Assembly (NCBI GenBank): GCA_027886185.1
Contig: WOAB01000215.1
Coordinates: 620,001-684,000 of the forward strand
Origin: Rheum nobile
Taxonomy: Eukaryota; Streptophyta; Magnoliopsida; Caryophyllales; Polygonaceae
Length of the DNA stretch: 64,000 nt
Reading direction: 5' to 3'
Position 1 is the stretch's first letter. The number at the start of each line of letters is the position of its first letter. A program made the position numbers and the translations under genes. The notes under the pieces were generated by a model. That model was given only the letters and a program-made list of their open reading frames with translations, did not search any database and had not been told where the DNA came from. This document shows, in pieces, positions 21,396 to 34,128 of this stretch.

Positions 21396-23565
21396 TTAAA
21401 TTGTGGCATCAAAAATTTATATTTGTAATCACGAGAACATAAATTTGCCACGAAAACACATTGTGAAATAATAATGCCACTATGATGAAAATATAACTGA
21501 TTCCTCATAAATGTAAAACAGTTGTTGTTTTCAAGAAGTGGAAAATAATTGTTATTTTGCCATTATATAGGTGCGGCTAATTAAACCTCTTGAATGATAT
21601 GGACGTGCATGAAAACATAACCCAAATAACGTAACGAAAATAAAATTGCAATTAGACAGGATATAGTTGCCAGTTTTCGTTGATGATACCGCAAGGTAGG
21701 AGGGATGTGGGGAGTCGTCCCGTTATTGTTTCCTTTAGAGTTTTCTATTAAGTCCAATGGAACAGGGTTTTCAAAATTTTGGAACCCCATATATTCAACA
21801 GAATTGTATTAATAATTATGAAAGATGTCTAATATAGTTGGTCTGGACATGTATAATTATGAAAGATCTGTATTCGACTCCTGTAACTCACGCTCTCTTC
21901 ACTCATTTTTTCATCCTTCTTGTTCAAATAAATTTTTGTGGCCCCTTGCTTTTCACCTATCCTAGAAAAGAAAGAAGAAAAAATTTATTTGGACCTTCGT
22001 CCAGACGTTCTTATTTTTCATTTATTTGGCCTCCTTTCTTATTTTTCTATTTCTCATTTATTTACTTATTCAACATTATAATTTTTAGAAAATAGAAATG
22101 AATACAAAGATAATTAATTAATTATGTTTTATCTAATCTAATATCACTTGATATTTTTAAACATATTCCATCTAATAAACTTATTCTTTTAGATGCAAAT
22201 AAACTTTAAAATCACAAAAAAATCTTCTTACTTTTAAAAGTAGTAATTTATTTTATATATGTTCTCTCCTTGCTAATAATTTCAATTTCATCATTTATTT
22301 AATTTGTTAAATTTTTCATATTTATCTATTTTATAACTTTTATACTATTTTTACAACCTTTGAATAAAGTAATAAGTACAACAACGATACCTACATGACC
22401 TTTATACATTAAAACGGTATTTTTAACCTATGTCTAGTTAAGACTTTTCGCTTTAGAAACAGTTTTCTAAAACTTAAAATTACTTTAAAATAATAGTTGA
22501 AATCCCTAAATTAATAAAATCTAACAAATTCATCTAATAATAAGGTACTTAAAGACAAATATTAAAAAAATTAATGCACAAATATATTTAAAAAATTATA
22601 ATATATATAAAATAATTAGTTATAATACATGATATTCTAAATTATTGCACAGAGCCTCCTAAATGGATTGGACGGCCTTGAGTGTATCCCATCCCTAGAG
22701 AGGACGATATTATAATGGAAAATCCCGTCCCTGGATTAGACAATGTTATTATGGAGGATCTTGTCACCCCTAGCGATGCTAATCCCATCCCTTCTCCCCC
22801 CGGCGATGAGAATAAAGAATTAAGGGTTTACAAAATGAAAGTAATACAATAGTATTAGGAGTTTTATTTAATCAATTTTGATTTTAGATATTGTTAAAGT
22901 ATTATTTACATGTTTAGATTTTATAAATTAAATTACAATAGACAATTAGGAACTTATGAAATATAAGGAATACAATATTATTAGAATATAGTATTAGAAG
23001 GATTTTAGGTAATTTTTCTACAAGGATTAGGAGTTTTATTTAATTAATTTGATTTAAATACTTTTAATGTATTATTTTATTGTTTATATATTGTAAATGA
23101 AATGAAATTAAATATGAATAGAGAATAAGAGTTTACAAATATAGTATTAGAAGGATTTTAGGTAATTTTAATAAATGGATTATGAATGTACGAAATGAAA
23201 CTAATACAGTATTACAAGAGTATTAGATTTATTATAATTATTATTTTTTTAAAAATAATAATGGCAACTTAATTAGATTTATTATAATTAAACTTAATGG
23301 AATATTGAGATAATAAATGCTTAATTAAAAGTTCGTACCTTAGTTTAATTTAAAATTTTCCTTAGTTTAAAATATTAAATATTATAAATTATAAATTTAT
23401 TATAATTAAAATTAAGAAAATAGTAACAGAATAATTGCTTGATTAAAGGAATAATTTTTTAACTAAAAGTATTAAAAAACAATTGCTTATTGAATGTGTA
23501 ATAAGTATATATAACACAAATAACATAAAAGAAATTAAAATATCAATTAAATAGGATATAGTTGT
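21396..23565. other. AT-rich intergenic stretch with a diverged duplication
   Basis: No supportable gene. Between about 22820 and 23230 a block with gtattagaaggattttaggt and ttaggagttttatttaat appears two to three times in diverged form, an old local duplication. Near 22640-22810 a less AT-rich stretch contains repeated cccatccct words of unknown origin. Confidence 0.4.
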
Positions 23566-23730
23566 AACACCCCCAAATATATAACCTTGAAGGCATTACC
23601 GCCAGTAACCTCAGACGTTCTGTCCGATGTCACCCAAGACTTTACCAGTTGATATAAATCATCAAACAACAATTATGATACAAAATATCATAACCTTTGA
23701 TTAAAATCATTATTTCGGCATTACATCCAT
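23566..23730 (-). repeat. Older inverted gypsy LTR, left piece
   Basis: Read on the minus strand it ends gggggtgttaca and matches, with divergence, the last 165 bases of the LTRs at 23731-26418 and 30879-33510. It was split by the insertion of the younger element; the rest continues at 34129. No primer-binding site follows its end, so it may be a solo LTR. Confidence 0.75.
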
Positions 23731-26418
23731 TGTGATACCCCGTAATTTTGTAAGGCTATTTGGGAATTATGGATTTTTCCCCAACGCCAGTTTGGTACGT
23801 CGGATTTAATTCTGAAGGTTTGAGACATTCTGTAATGTGCTCTATATCTGTAATATTTTTCTCAGTGAAGAATTATACAGTCGAGATGTTTTGGAAGTTC
23901 GTACTTGTTCGTGTACGACTTTTGTTAACGCGGATTAAGATTGGTACAAGTTTATTGCCCAAGAGTTGTTATCTAATGGGCAATAGTACAAGATTCTTTA
24001 TCCAAAGGTTTTTGTCCAAGACCCATTGTCCAAGGGGCAAAAGGGTTTGGATATTGTCCAAGAGGCAAGGAACCCTAATTTCTTCTATAAATAGAGGTGT
24101 TGGGTGAGGGTGGAAAAGAGTGCGAAAGACGCGGAAGCGCTCTCAAATTCCCGACTCTCAAAAACGCTCTCAAGGAAAACGCTCTCTCCGGGAAGGCTCG
24201 TGGATCGTTGGAGGCTCGTTTGGTGTCGTTTCCGGTGGCCAAGTGAAGCCTTGGAGACCCTCGAACGCCTAGAAGCAAAGCAAGGCGAAAGACGAGCCAA
24301 ATCGAGCATCGCAGGTAAGATTTCCCCTCGTATTTTCAGTTTCTGTTCAGCGACGGCGACCGCCGCCAGGGCGACGGCGACCGCCGCCAGGGAGACGGCG
24401 AACGCCGCCAGGGAGACGGCGCCCACCGCTAGGAACGGCACCCGCCGTGGTGAGTTTGCCCAGCCGCCGTGATGTGTGGCCAAGGAGCGGCGCCCGCCGT
24501 GGATGAGCGGCGCCCGCTGTGGTTGAGCGGCGCCCGCCGTGCTTGAGGCGGCGCCCGCCGTATTTAAGGCGGCGCCCGCCGTGATTGTTGTGGCGCCCGC
24601 CGTGAGTTGTTGTTGGCCGGGTGGTTGGTGTTGGCTTCCGTAGCCTTCGTTCGGGTTTCGTTTCCTTCGATTCCTTTCGTTCTTTCGTAGACCGGTATTG
24701 TTGTTTGTCGAATCTAACTTAGGGTTTCTGTATGGGTCGATCCGAAGGTACCGGAGTTGGCAGATTCGTCTCTGTGTCGAGCCCGTAATCCTGTCGTTAG
24801 ACTTCGTTCAAACTCTGCGGATTAAGGCAAGTGGCGGTTCGCTCTTGCTCATCGTTCCATATTTACATTAATTATCAGTTGTTTATCTGAGTAATTAATT
24901 TGGAATGATTACTGTGTTTGTCTGTAAATGGTTTTATAAACTGTTTTGGAAAATCATATAATAGGTTGTATATCTGTTAGAACAACACTATTATATATAT
25001 GTGAATTAATACAAATATTATTATAGGTTGTATATTGTTAGAACAATGCTATTTTATCTGTAACTGGCCTTGAGGGCATTGATATGAGTTATTGCTGCGT
25101 TTGTAACTGTTTAGTTAGAACGAGTATTCGTAGGAACGCTACTGTGTATCTCAGTACGAGTGCTAGTCGTTTCTTGATAACCTGGTGGTTAGGATTTAGT
25201 TCCTACCATTCTTCTTTAAGTGCCGTTGTAAGGATTTAGTTCCTGATTCCGCCTGAGGGATTTAGTTCCTGATTCCGCCTGAGGGATTTAGTTCCCGCGA
25301 GATTTAGTTCTCGATTCGACTCTTGGGATTTAGTTCCCGAGTCAACTCTGCCTTAGGGATTTAGTTCCTGAGGGATCTAAAAAGATTATAACGTGATGTG
25401 AGTTTTGGAATTAAATAAGATAAAGTGCCCGAGTGCACATAATTAATATACCTTTGGCGAGTAGTACAGCTAAGTAAATAGTGCAGCTAGGAAAGCTCGT
25501 CTTGACTTTTGATCAGAGTACGTTCTCTTTCCAATCTGGATTCGCTGTAAGCGATGAGGTTGATCGTGAACCGAAACATCTTAGTCAGTTTTTAAATCAT
25601 CGTTATGTGGTTCTGTAAGATCCAGACTTGAATGTAGTACGTTCTCCTTCCGATCTGGATTCGCTGTAAGCGGTGAGGTTGGTTGTGAGCCGAAGCATCT
25701 CAGTCAGCTTTTAATCGCTGTTGTTTGATTCTGTAAGCATTCCAGATTTGTCATATTTCCTTAAAGACTCAATCTCTTGAGTCTCTTTTCGGGTCGATTT
25801 CTGTGAAGATTAAGTCTTCCAAAATCTTCTCTTGTGCATACCTCTTGTTGTTATTCCGTGAAAGTGTCGGGTTATGTATCGTCCCTTCGGTTATTATTCG
25901 AGGGACAATGATAGTAAACGGTTACGATCACTCGAACCACTCTGCTTTGTACCCTTGCTAGTCTATTCAAGTAGACTAACCCACGAACTTTGTTCTCTGC
26001 ATGTGGGCTGGTGTCATCCGTTCGATTCAGCACATCAGATAGAGCGAAGATATGAGGAGACTAGATTGACTATGAAGACGATGGTTGTTTTGGATGTTTT
26101 AATAAATTTCTTTTAATCAGGTTGAGATCCTTGGGCAGGTGATCATTACGATCACAACCCTTTTTGTAATATCTTTTAAAAGACTTCCGATGTACTTTGT
26201 TTAAACTCTGTGTTTGGCCTATTCGGAATTGGGTTGTAATCCCGTAACTCATGTTTCATTTGATTGATGTTTTGATTTGAATACTTTGATCATTATGTAT
26301 CAATTGTATTCCACGAATTGTATTTAAACCGGTAAAGCCTTGGGTGATCTTGGTAAGGAACACTGGGGTCACTGGCGGTAATACCTTTCCAAATGGGTTA
26401 AGATTTGGGGGTGTTACA
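23731..26418 (+). repeat. gypsy-1 5' LTR
   Basis: 2688 bases, termini TGT/ACA. It carries a TATA box at 24086-24094, a GC-rich cluster of ggcgcccgccgtg motifs (24350-24610) downstream of it, and a series of aggatttagttcc repeats (25190-25370). It is longer than the 3' copy mainly through extra GC-motif and tttagttcc units. Confidence 0.93.
24086..24094 (+). promoter_or_regulatory. TATA box of the gypsy-1 LTR
   Basis: The sequence tataaatag follows aaccctaatttcttc and is kept in the 3' LTR at 31234-31242. Transcription would start shortly after it, placing the GC-motif cluster in the 5' leader of the RNA. Confidence 0.65.
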
Positions 26419-26422
26419 GTTG

Positions 26423-26435
26423 TGGTATCAGAGCC
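26423..26435 (+). promoter_or_regulatory. gypsy-1 primer-binding site (initiator tRNA-Met)
   Basis: The bases TGGTATCAGAGCC, four bases after the LTR end, are complementary to the 3' end of plant initiator tRNA-Met and would prime minus-strand synthesis. Confidence 0.92.
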
Positions 26436-26869
26436 AAAGGTTTTAAAACGGGTTTAGGATTTTTATAAACCATTTATCCATTTTTGAAAATGCTTTAAAA
26501 GGGCTCTGAAGTTTTAAAGTAAAAAGAATTTCAAAACACCGTTCATAGTCATGTCTTCTGTACAGTCTGATATAGTAAGCTTGCTTCTATATCTAGAAAG
26601 ACTAATTCCTTCCCCGTTGCCCCGTTAGATATGGGTGCATTCTGTTCTCTTCAGAGGAACCCGGGAGAAGCCGAGGTGGTTTCGCCATCTCCAGTTAGGC
26701 TTGATTCCCAGTTCGCTCGTTGTGAGTTGAGGTTGTAGAACCTAGTAACTCGGTTTGAGTCCATCAATAGAAATTACCAAGTTGATCTATTCTAAGTTGA
26801 TTTTATTACAATAAGTATATCAGAATGATACTAATGTGATAAAATCCTTGGAAATTGATCGGTACACAA

Positions 26870-28018
26870 ATGGTGAACACAAGGAACGTTATTCGTGCTG
26901 GTGTTGGGCCGAGTAATAACCCCAGACCAACTGTAGGAAATCTTGGACAAGACGAGCATGAGTTTGGTTCCAACAACCATCCTAGAGGCAATGGTCAAGA
27001 GCAGACCAACGCTCCAATGGCATTTGATGCTGCAACATTAGAGGCAATTCGGGGAATGGTCATGCAAGCAGTGACTGATATACTGCGACCGAGTATGCCA
27101 CAGGCACAAGGTGTGCAAATTCCCCCACCGGTTCCCAGATTTGAGGAGCCAGGAAACCGTGTATTCCAGGAGAATATAGTCAGGACTCAAGACAACTATG
27201 GTCGTGCACTAAAGACCATTAATTCCATGAGGCCTGACAGCTATAACGGGAAAGGGGAACCAGTCGGGGTGATCCATTGGTTCTCCCACATGGAGCGGTT
27301 GTTCCACAACATTGATTGTACTGAAGCTGAGAAAGTACATATAGCTTCTCTTCAGTTAAAGGAGGATGCTAGTGAGTGGTGGGAGAGTACTGGCTTAGCT
27401 GATAGCCCTGTTTTGAACTAGGAGATGTTCAAGACAAAGATGACAGACCGTTTCTTCTCTCGTGCTATGAGGGAGGAGAAACACAAGGAGTTCCTATACC
27501 CTAAGACTGATGGATTGAAGGTGACTGAGCTGGCAACCAAATTCAATCATTTGCTACAGTATGCTGGACCTGAGATATCCAGTGAGGCACAGAAAATCTG
27601 ATATTTCCATGAGTGGATGGGCCCAGATATGAAGCCACTGATGGTGCATCACAGATGCTCGACTTTGGAGCAGTACGTGGATGCAGCCTACAAGTTAGAG
27701 GTGACTCTGGAAGAGTCGACCAAGAAGCGTGATAGCCAGAGGCAAGGGGAGAACCAGCCTAAGGCAAGTGGGTTTAAACGTCCCGCTCCACCATCTGATT
27801 TTGCCAAATCTGGCCGAGCAAAAACGAATATGACTCAGGATGGGTCTACACAACGTTCGGGTCAGGTCAATAGCCTGATCCAGTGCTACAACTGTGGTAC
27901 CTACGGGCACAAGAGTAATGTGTGTCCGAAGGAGAAGAAAACGTGCTATGCCTGTGGAAAGGAAGGACACTTGCAGTTATTTTGTCCGCAGAGGAGACAG
28001 AAAGGGACTAAGTCATAG
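26870..28018 (+). pseudogene. gag: gypsy-1 gag
   Basis: The start ATG at 26870 (MVNTRN) is typical of gypsy gag. The single 383-codon frame contains the retrotransposon gag domain (MRPDSYNGKGEP, HWFSHMERLF, WWESTGL) and ends with two zinc knuckles, CYNCGTYGHKSNVC and CYACGKEGHLQLFC. Two stops break it: TAG at 27419-27421, where gag usually has Trp before EMFK, and TGA at 27599-27601 before YFHEW. Both fit C-to-T or G-to-A change in TGG or CGA. No insertion or deletion disturbs the frame otherwise. Confidence 0.9.
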
Positions 28019-30865
28019 TAGGGATCTGTTAATCAGAACAACCAACCCAGGTTCAGTCCGGTGGAAGCCCCTAGTCCTTCAATGCAGACAACTACGAGAA
28101 ACAAAGGGAAAACCCCGGTGGCTTCAGGAAGCCAAGGTCAACGCCTATACGTGATGCGTGAGGCGGATGGACCCTATGATCCTAATGCTTAGAGTACTTT
28201 GTATCGGCGTTCTACTTTTGTTAATGTGTTGTTGATGTGGGTGCTACCCAGACTTTAATTTTTGGATGGTTGTAAGTTAAGTTGTGTGTGCAACGAGGTT
28301 GTGAACCTTTTGTTATAACTCTTCTTATATATGAACCTTTGGTTTATACCAAGTTAATGTTTCGTTGCTTGGTATGGGGTAAGGTCTCGTGTTCGAGACT
28401 CACCAATAACCTCTTAGGAGATGGCTGCCTATTAATTAGGTGGAGCTACCAAGGATGTGTTGAGATGTATGGACAACGGCTCATGGCAACAGTGGACGCT
28501 GGTAATGGCTGGGCCTGGGCTCGGAGCCACTAGTGAGTCATCTATGAACCATGTAGTGGGCTGGTCCAAGATGGTGACCATTTAGTGGGAACCAATCGTC
28601 TGTCGGATTGTCGATTACCATCAAGGGTAAGAAATTCAAAGCGATTTGACCTAAATAACCATGGTCCCATACGATAATTATTCTCGGTATGGATTGACGA
28701 AAGCGTCATAAGGCGGTGATCGACTTTAGTTTTTGATATTCCTGTGGTTAGAGGATTCACGGGTGTCTTTCCAGAAGATATTCCTAGATACCCCGAATCG
28801 TGTCGTGGAGTTTGCAATTGATCTCGAGCCGAGTACCACGCCGATCTCTGAGGCACCGTACCAGATGGCTCATGTTGAGATGCAAGAGTTGAAGAAACAA
28901 CTCAAGGATATTCTTGACAAAAGTTATATAAAGCTGAGTGCATCACCTTGAGTAGGAGTGCCCTAGTTTTATTTGTCAAAAAGAAAGATGGATCGTTTCA
29001 ACTTTATTTTGACTTTCGAGAGTTGAATAAAGTCACGATCAAGAGCAAGTATCTGTTGCCAAGGAGTGATGATCTGTTGGATCAACTACAGGGAGCAAAA
29101 GTTTTCTCCAAGATCGACCGGAGATCTGGTTTTTATCAGCTCAGGATTCGTGAGAATGATATTCCGAGGATTACGTTCGGACGAGAGATGGTCACTACGA
29201 GTTTGTAGTCATGCCATCTGGATCTACGAGTGCTCCAACAGTTTTCATGAACCTAGTGCATCGATGTTTTAGACCAGTACTTGAATAAGTTCATAGTGGT
29301 CTTCATCAATGGCATTTTGATATTTTTCCCGAGCAAGGAAGCTCACAGGGAACATCTGCGGATTGCTTTATCGGTCCTTAGACCAAGTCGGTTGTACGCA
29401 AAGTGGGCTAAGTGCGATTGTTGGATCTAGAAGTGGCTTTCTTAGGCCATGTGATCAATAAGAATGAGGTTATGGTTATTCCCCAGAAGAGTGAATCAAT
29501 AGTTGTTTGGAAGCGGCCTCAAGGTGTGAGCGAGGTGCGCAGTTTCCCAGAGCTTGCTGAGCATTATAGACGGTTCATGGAAGGATTTGTTTTCTAAGAT
29601 CACTCCACCTATGACCAGTCTGTTCCGCAAGGTCAACAAGAAGTTATCTGGGATGACAAGTGCAAGACCAGTTGTCAAGAAGTTGAAACAGTGTCTGACT
29701 TATGCACCAATTTTGGCGTTGTCGGAAAGAATGATGGCTATATGGTCTATAGTTAATGCTTCGAGAAATGGGTTGGGATGTGTCTTTGATGCAGAGGGGC
29801 AAGGTTATTGCATACGCATCTAGACAATTGAAAACCTATGAAGCAAACTAACCAACACATGACCTGGAACTAGCAGTAATAGTGTTTGCATTGAAAACTG
29901 AGGTTACTTGGATGACCCAGAGGTCAGCAGAAGTTTTCCACTAGGAGATTATCCGTTTACATGGCATTCCTAAGACCATTGTATCGGATCGAGATGGCCG
30001 ATTCATGTCAAGTTTATAGCAAGAACTTCACAAGGCCATGGGAACTGAATTGAGATTCAGCAGCGTTTCGTCCTCAGACAGATGGTCAGTCTAAAAAGAC
30101 CATCAGACCCTGGAGGATATGCTAAGAAGCATACGTACTCGATCATCCGACTAGCTAGGAAGACAGCCTAAGTCTGATTGAGCTCACGTACGATAATAGC
30201 TGGCATGCTACAGTCAAGATGGCTCAGTTTGAAGCTTTGTATGGTCACAGATGTAGATCTCAGATTTGTTGGGTTGAGTACGCCGACAAGATTCTACTTG
30301 GACCAGAGTTGGTCGAAAGGACAACTTCGAACATTGCTCTGAGTAGACAGAGGTTGTTGACCGCTCAGAGTCGACAAAAGTTTTACGCAGATCAGAAGCG
30401 TTAAAGTGTTGAGTTCGAGGTTGGTGGCAAGGTACTTGTCACAGTATCGCCACCCAAGGATGTTTTCAGGTTTGGTAAGTGTGGGAAGCTTAACCCTCAC
30501 TACATGGGACCATTCAAGATTCTGGATAGAGTAAGATCTCTAACGTACCGTTTGGCATTGTCGCCATCGGCATACCCAGTGTATAATGTGTTCCATGTAT
30601 CATTGCTAAGGATATTCGTGCTAAGATGAGTCTCGTAGGCTGAGCTATAAGGACGTCGAGATTCAGGCAAATGGTACTTGAGAGGAGATGCCAGAGCGCA
30701 TTCTCGAACGCCGTGTGAAACAGCTGTGCAACAAGATCGTACTGTTGGTACGAGTTCTATGGTCCAGGTCTGGGACTGAGGAAGTTACTTGGGAAACTGA
30801 GGCGGATATGCTTAGATGCTTTCCCGAGTTGTTTTCGGCCAAGTTTCGGGGTCGAAACTTCTTTT
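28019..30865 (+). pseudogene. pol: gypsy-1 pol remnants (RT, RNase H, integrase)
   Basis: No protease active site is seen. From about 28730 a reverse transcriptase is readable in pieces: APYQMAHVEMQELKKQL, then after a stop ALVLFVKKKDGSFQLYFDFR, LLPRSDDLLDQLQGAKVFSKI and FYQLRIRENDI. The YxDD region is damaged. RNase H traces (SRNGLGCVF) lie near 29760. Integrase pieces follow: HGIPKTIVSDRDGRFMSS near 29965 and ALYGHRCRSQICW near 30235. The integrase C-terminus (VLVTVSPPKDVFRFG, YMGPFKILDR) is at 30430-30600. Between 28200 and 28700 the order is lost; it includes a short SINE-like patch near 28370-28440. The last codons run into the polypurine tract. Confidence 0.85.
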
Positions 30866-30878
30866 AAGGGGGAGGTGA
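30866..30878 (+). promoter_or_regulatory. gypsy-1 polypurine tract
   Basis: The purine run aagggggagg stands immediately before the 3' LTR and would prime plus-strand synthesis. Confidence 0.8.
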
Positions 30879-33510
30879 TGTGATACCCCATAATTTTGTA
30901 AGGCTATTTGGGAATTATGGATTTTTCCCGAGCGCCAGTTTGGTACGTCGAATTTAATTCTGAAGGTTTGAGACATTCTGTAATGTGCTCTGTATCTGTA
31001 ATATTTTTCTCAGTGAAGAATTATACAGTCGAGATATTTTGGAAGTTCGTACTCGTTCGTGTACGACTTTTGTTAACGCGGATTAAGATTGGTACAAGTT
31101 TATTGTCCAAGAGTTGTTATCTAATGGGCAATAGTACAAGATTCTTTATCCAAAGGTTTTTGTCCAAGATCCATTGTCCAAGGGGCAAAAGGGTTTGGAT
31201 ATTGTCCAAGAGGCAAGGAACCCTAATTTCTTCTATAAATAGAGGTGTTGGGTGAGGGTGGAAGAGAGTGCGAAAGACGCGGAAGCACTCTCAAATTCTC
31301 GACTCTCAAAAACGCTCTCAAGGAAAATGCTCTCTCCGGGAAGGCTTGTGGATCGTTGGAGGCTCGTTTGGTGTCGTTTCCGGTGGCCAAGTGAAGCCTT
31401 GGAGACCCTCGGACGCCTAGAAGCAAAGCAAGAAGAAAGACGAGCCAAATCGAGCATCGCGGGTAAGATTTCCCCTCGTATTTTCAGTTTCTATTCAGCG
31501 ACGACGACCGCCGCCAGGGCGACGGCGACCGCCGCCAGGGAGACGGCGACCGCCGCTAGGGAGACGGCGCCCGCCGCTAGGAACGGCACCCGCCGTGGAG
31601 AACGGCGCCCGCCGTAGTGAGGTTGCCCAGCCGCCGTGATGTGTGGCCAAGGAGCGGCGCCCGCCGTGCTTGAGGCGGCGCCCGCCGTATTTAAGGCGGC
31701 GCCCTCCGTGATTGTTGTGGCGCCCGCCGTGAGTTGTTGTTGGCCGGGTGGTTGGTGTTGGCTTCCGTAGCCTTCGTTCGGGTTTCGTTTCCTTCGATTC
31801 CTTTCGTAGATCGGTATTGTTGTTTGTCGAATCTAACTTAGGGTTTCTGTATGGGTCGATCCGAAGGTACCGGAGTTGGCAGATTCGTCTCTGTGTCGAG
31901 CCCGGAATCCCGTCGTTAGACTTCGTTCAAACTCTGCGGATTAAGGCAAGTGGCGGTTCGCTCTTGCTCATCGTTCCATATTTACATTAATTATCAGTTA
32001 TTTATCTGAGTAATTAATTTGGAATGATTACTGTGTTTGTCTGGAAATGGTTTTATAAACTGTTTTGGAAAATCATATAATAGGTTGTATATCTGTTAGA
32101 ACAACGCTATTATATATGTGAATTAATACAGATATTATTATAGGTTGTATATTGTTAGAACAACGCTATTTTATCTGTAACTGGCCCTGAGGGCATTGAT
32201 ATGAGTTATTGCTACGTTTGTAACTGTTTAGTTAGAACGAGTATTCGTAGGAACGCTACTGTGTATCTCAGTACGAGTGCTAGTCGTTTCTTGATAACCT
32301 GGTGGTTAGGATTTAGTTCCTACCATTCTTCTTTAAGTACCGTTGTAAGGATTTAGTTCCTCATTCCGCCTGAGGGATTTAGTTCCCGCGAGATTTAGTT
32401 CTCGATTCGACTCTTGGGATTTAGTTCCCGAGTCAACTCTGCCTTAGGGATTTAGTTCCCGAGGGATCTAAAAAGATTATAACGTGATATGGGTTTTGGA
32501 ATTAAATAAGATAAAGTGCCCGAGTGCACATAATTAATATACCTTTGGCGAGTAGTGCAGCTAAGTAAATAGTATAGCTAAGAAAGCTCGTCTTGAATTT
32601 TGATCAGAGTACGTTCTCTTTCCAATCTGGATTCGTTGTAAGCGATGAGGTTGATCGTGAACCGAAACATCTTAGTCAGTTTTTAAATCATCGTTATGTG
32701 GTTCTGTAAGATCCAGACTTGAATGTAGTACGTTGTCCTTCCGATCTGGATTCGCTGTAAGCGGTGAGGTTGGTTGTGAGCCGAAGCATCTCAGTCAGCT
32801 TTTAATCGCTATTGTTTGATTCTGTAAGCATTCCAGATTTGTCATATTTCCTTAAACACTCAATCTCTTGGAGTCTCTTTTCGGGTCGATTTCTGTGAAG
32901 ATTAAGTCTTCCAAAATCTTCTCTTGTGCATACCTCTTGTTGTTATTCCGTGAAAGTGCCGGGTTATGTATCGTCCCTTCGGTTATTATTCGAGGGACAA
33001 TGATAGTAAACGGTTACGATCACTCGAACCACTCTGCTTTGTACCCTTGCTAGTCTATTCAAGTAGACTAACCCATGAACTTTGTTCTCTGTATGTGGGC
33101 TGGTGTCATCTGTTCGATTCGGCACATCAGATAGAGCGAAGATATGAGGAGACTAGATTGACTATGAAGACGACGGTTGTTTTGGATGTTTTAATAAATT
33201 TCTTTTAATCAGGTTGAGATCCTTGGGCAGGTGATCATTACGATCACAACCCTTTTTGTAATATCTTTTAAAAGACTTCCGCTGTACTTTGTTTAAACTC
33301 TGTGTTTGGCCTATTTGGGATTGGGTTGTAATCCCGTAACTCATGTTTCATTTAATTGATGTTTTGATTTGAATACTTTGATCATTATGTATCAATTTTA
33401 TTCCACGAATTGTATTTAAACCGGTAAAGCCTTGGATGATCTTGGTAAGGAACACTGGGGTCACTGGCGGTAATACCTTTCCAAATGGGTTAAGTTTTGG
33501 GGGTGTTACA
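30879..33510 (+). repeat. gypsy-1 3' LTR
   Basis: 2632 bases, very close to the 5' LTR, with TATA box at 31234-31242 and the same GC-motif and tttagttcc repeat zones but fewer units of each. It ends TGTTACA at 33510, after which SINE-like sequence begins. Confidence 0.93.
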
Positions 33511-33694
33511 GCAGCGCAATTGGTAACAAGTGGGCGTTAAGCCGCTTGTTAAAGCGTGAGGTCTCGTGTTCTAGACTCACGAACAACCTCCCAGCCATGG
33601 GGATTTGGTTGGGGTACATGGGCTGCGGCCCATGGATAGAGAAATGGCTGACCCGATAAGGTCAGAGCCCCTCTCATTCAAAGTGTATTTTTTT
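33511..33694 (+). mobile_element. tRNA-related SINE-like element
   Basis: It starts gcagcgcaattggtaacaag, has a B-box-like ggtctcgtgttctagactc near 33561, and ends in a run of T. This layout resembles plant Au-type SINEs, which end in T rather than A. A trace of the same B-box region occurs inside gypsy-1 near 28383. The A box is weak. Confidence 0.6.
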
Positions 33695-34128
33695 TGTAAC
33701 ATCCCAGGCCAAGCTACCCCAGCCACCAAGCCGCCCAGCCACCCAACGGTGCCGACACCGGTACTGGTGCCGCCTGGTTGTCCAAGGGCATGCAGCCCAC
33801 ACACCCAACCCTTCCCCCATTTAAATGGGTAGGTTGTTTCCCACGGGGATCGAATCCGGGACCTTTAGATACAAGGGCAATGCCTTACCACTTGTATCAC
33901 CAATTGCGCTGCAGCACAATTGGTGATACAAGTGGTAAGGCATTGCCCTTGTATCTAAAGGTCTCGGGTTCGATCCCCGTGGGCAACAACCTACCCATTT
34001 AAATGGGGGAAGGGTTGGGTGTGTGGGCTGCATGCCCTTGGACAACCAGGCGGCACCAGTACCGGTGCCGGCACCGTTGGGTGGCTGGGCGGCTTGGTGG
34101 CTGGGGTAGCTTGGCCTGGGATGTTACA
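33695..34128. repeat. Inverted pair of SINE-like units, 212-bp arms
   Basis: The arms 33695-33906 and 33917-34128 are almost perfect inverted copies around the 10-base spacer cgctgcagca. Each unit, read outward from the centre, starts caattggtgatacaagtgg, has a strong B box (gggttcgatcccc), and ends GGGATGTTACA. The transcript would fold into a very long hairpin. The outer end TGTTACA at 34122-34128 is the same as the gypsy-1 LTR end at 33504-33510, and TCCAT follows. The inserted block 33511-34121 is therefore flanked by a 7-bp direct repeat. Confidence 0.85.

Larger units (their letters stand above)
23731..33510 (+). mobile_element. Ty3/gypsy retrotransposon with 2.6-kb LTRs (gypsy-1)
   Basis: LTRs 23731-26418 and 30879-33510 begin TGTGATACCCC and end GGGTGTTACA. 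A primer-binding site for initiator tRNA-Met follows the first and a polypurine tract precedes the second. Gag with two zinc knuckles is followed by badly decayed reverse transcriptase, RNase H and integrase in gypsy order. The left target duplication is TCCAT (23726-23730); the matching TCCAT lies at 34129-34133 because SINE-like sequence was later added at the right end. The element interrupts an older inverted LTR of its own family. Confidence 0.92.

Noticed and set aside
23760..24107. 115-codon frame near the start of the gypsy-1 LTR, repeated at 30908-31255
   Set aside because: Both copies are the same LTR position, upstream of the TATA box, without a recognisable domain.
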